A model generated the notes under the pieces. It saw nothing but the letters and a program-made list of their open reading frames with translations. It was not told the origin of the DNA and did no database searches. A stretch of DNA of 64,000 nucleotides, taken from NCBI GenBank assembly GCA_964057225.1, contig OZ059897.1, forward strand, positions 9,176,001 to 9,240,000, written 5' to 3'. The position numbers and the translations under genes were made by a program. Positions 62,210 through 64,000 of this stretch are shown here, in pieces; the stretch's first letter is position 1, and each line of letters starts with the position of its first letter. This stretch comes from Auanema rhodensis (Eukaryota > Nematoda > Chromadorea > Rhabditida > Rhabditidae).

Positions 62210-63000
62210 ATCTGAGATACATTATCTAAACTATACATATAATCAATTGACTGAATTTAACCTTTGTCGGTTTCATTCTCCATACACATTGTCAGGTTTT
62301 TATGCTTTTTTTGCTCTCTCTTTTCCGTATTTCGCATCGTTTGTAATCACTTCAACCTTTTTTTTTCTTTCAAAATTTGTCATCCTCAATGATTCTTCGA
62401 AAGCTAGCATGATTCAATAGACACACTAGATCTTCAAATACATTATCTTCAATATTATTCCGTCAGAAACATAAAACGTTTGACAAATTTGTGCACTTTT
62501 CTGCTTTTTATATACATGTATGTATGTATCTTCAACTTTTCTCGATGATTCTTTTTGCTAACATTCAGACCGTTTCTAGAAAAACTTGTTTTAAATATTC
62601 GTTTGACTTTCATAAAAAAATTTATTTTCCATTTTCCTGTTTGTTTTGGCTATTTGTCAACTTGGTCAATGTACAGTTGAATCCTATTGAATTATAACCT
62701 GATTATCTAACATGTCTCTTTTCTTTTTTATTTTTTTCTGAGCATAAAAATCAAAGGGAATACCTAGAAAAAAAGAAAGAAAAAGCAAATGCGTCAAAGA
62801 CAAGAGCTTATACGTTCACGTCAAATGAAATCACAATTATCAATAAACAACTTGAATAATACCATAGTAAATAGTAGTAAATCGCTTTATTTTATTCATA
62901 ATATTTAATTTATTTTCATTATTAAACTGTAATAAATAAATCTTTTTTTTAATAATAATTGGATAATCATATTTTATAATTATAAAAAAACTTCTGACGA
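62210..63000. other. intergenic sequence
   Basis: 3' flank of the precursor-like gene. A Lys/Arg/Gln-rich open stretch at 62740-62930 has no splice support. Confidence 0.45.
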
Positions 63001-63225
63001 TGACGTCATTATATAGAGCAACCTGAAAAGTAAAAAAACGAGCGCAAAGTTGTCCTAAGCTGGACGAGGCAGCTCAAAAGTTCGATTTTGCTCTCTTCTA
63101 GTCTTCATTGGCTTCAGTCGTCACTAGAGGTCATTGTAACGGCTCAACGAGCGTCACAGTATGCTCAATGACCGGTCTTCAACTGACCATAATACAAGGA
63201 GCAGTATGTTAGCAGATATATAAAG
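63001..63225 (+). promoter_or_regulatory. promoter elements of the cysteine-rich gene
   Basis: A perfect CRE-type palindrome TGACGTCA at 63001-63008 and a TATA box TATATAAAG at 63217-63225, 57 bp before the ATG at 63282. The spacing suggests transcription starts at about 63250. The TATA assignment is stronger than the CRE, which could be chance. Confidence 0.45.
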
Positions 63226-63281
63226 GAAAATGAGGTATCTTGTCGTGTTGTGTGGTCAATTTTTCCCTTTTTCGTCTCAAC

Positions 63282-64000
63282 ATGATTCGAATAATCTTGC
63301 CTATTTCCTTCCTGTTTTTACATACATACGTAGCGTTAGCTGATGCTGAGATAGGAATCAAGGTAAATATCTTTTGCTCAATTTCAGAGATTTATCAGCT
63401 GTAACATGTGCTCAACTCGTCAATAAGTATTCGTATTTTAGAATTCTACAATAGCTCATACTCGTACAAAACGACAATGTTGTAATGCATTTCAAACGTC
63501 TTGCTGTCCAGCCCGACCACCTGTAAGTTTCTGAATATAGAATCTAACAGTTAATGATATATCCTAAAGCCATGTCTTCCAACATGTATTCAACAATGCC
63601 AATCAACATGTACTGTTATGCCTTGTAGAAGTAACTGTATGAATAGTTGCCGAATGCAATGTGGTTTCAATACTCAGGTAATATTATATTCTCATTTAAT
63701 TGATTCTGATGTTTTTGAGTATGAGGAAGTATATTCAGGTAATGCCAACATGTAATCAATGCCAAAATAACTGCATGCAAACATGCAGGACACAAATATG
63801 CTTTAGCACTTGTCAGCAGAACAATTGTGGAAATATATGCCGATCGGTAAATTTTCTAAGCAATAACATCCGCAAATACTGTTGAATATACTTCAGAACC
63901 CAACATCTTGCTCTCCCAATTGTGTCAACCAATGTCAATCCCGATGTGCAACTCCGATTTGTACTCAAGGCACGTCTAAGTTTTATAAAGTTCGAAGATG
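63282..64000 (+). CDS. secreted cysteine-repeat protein, exons 1-5 (3' end outside the window)
   Basis: Exons 63282-63362, 63442-63522, 63570-63677, 63739-63846 and 63897 to beyond the window edge, all phase 0. The signal peptide is MIRIILPISFLFLHTYVALA. Exon 2 carries a furin-type site RTKR followed by QCC, then a CC...CC pair. Exons 3 and 4 are each exactly 108 nt (36 codons) and encode the same module: PTC at the start, then cysteines mostly every fourth residue (PTCIQQCQSTC...; PTCNQCQNNCMQTCRTQIC). Exon 5 starts a third module (TSCSPNCVNQCQSRC). The protein therefore grows by exon duplication. It is secreted, probably as a disulfide-rich extracellular or cuticle/eggshell-type component. 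Similar Cys-x3-Cys repeat proteins exist in nematodes; the function is unknown. Confidence 0.85.

Noticed and set aside
62762-63235. CRISPR or other short regularly spaced repeats
   Set aside because: None seen here or elsewhere in the window; repeated motifs are microsatellites or the larger duplications listed.

Overview
This is AT-rich eukaryotic DNA that fits a nematode. The 5S rRNA and U5 snRNA genes closely resemble the Caenorhabditis versions I remember. Protein-coding genes are split by many introns of about 45-60 bp, with TTTCAG-type acceptors, plus a few kilobase-scale introns. (GA)n/(CT)n microsatellites are frequent. The species cannot be named from the sequence. Exon models below were built by hand from splice consensus, codon phase and protein-family similarity; for the main genes every junction keeps the frame.

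Layout. Positions 1-15.5 kb carry the 5' part of a minus-strand gene encoding an N-terminal domain like that of the RhoGEF PLEKHG5, with introns up to 6.5 kb. Positions 15.5-36 kb are mostly non-coding and microsatellite-rich, with a few weak exon candidates (best: 31340-31933, plus). Positions 36.0-43.9 kb are a composite block bounded by two near-identical 487/489-bp direct repeats. It holds relics of a Polinton/adintovirus-like element (a double-jelly-roll-like protein and a broken rve integrase), a Merlin/ISXO2-type transposase relic, two inverted copies of a ~700-bp MITE, and an apparently intact trypsin-like protease gene whose 3' half has just been tandemly duplicated (553-bp unit). Positions 44.1-47.8 kb hold a complete 17-exon Cys-loop ligand-gated ion channel gene (minus) whose pre-M2 anion motif PAR is replaced by ETE. 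Positions 52.1-53.3 kb hold a complete heparan sulfate 3-O-sulfotransferase (minus). Positions 58.1-58.8 kb are a cluster of U5 snRNA, 5S rRNA and tRNA-Gln(CTG), all on the minus strand. Positions 59.4-64.0 kb hold three small secreted-protein genes on the plus strand, the last one a cysteine-repeat protein cut by the window edge.

The genes do not form one pathway. Common threads are neuronal or cell-surface function (ion channel, 3-O-sulfotransferase, RhoGEF), a transposon/virus graveyard next to a recently changing protease gene, and a run of small secreted proteins.
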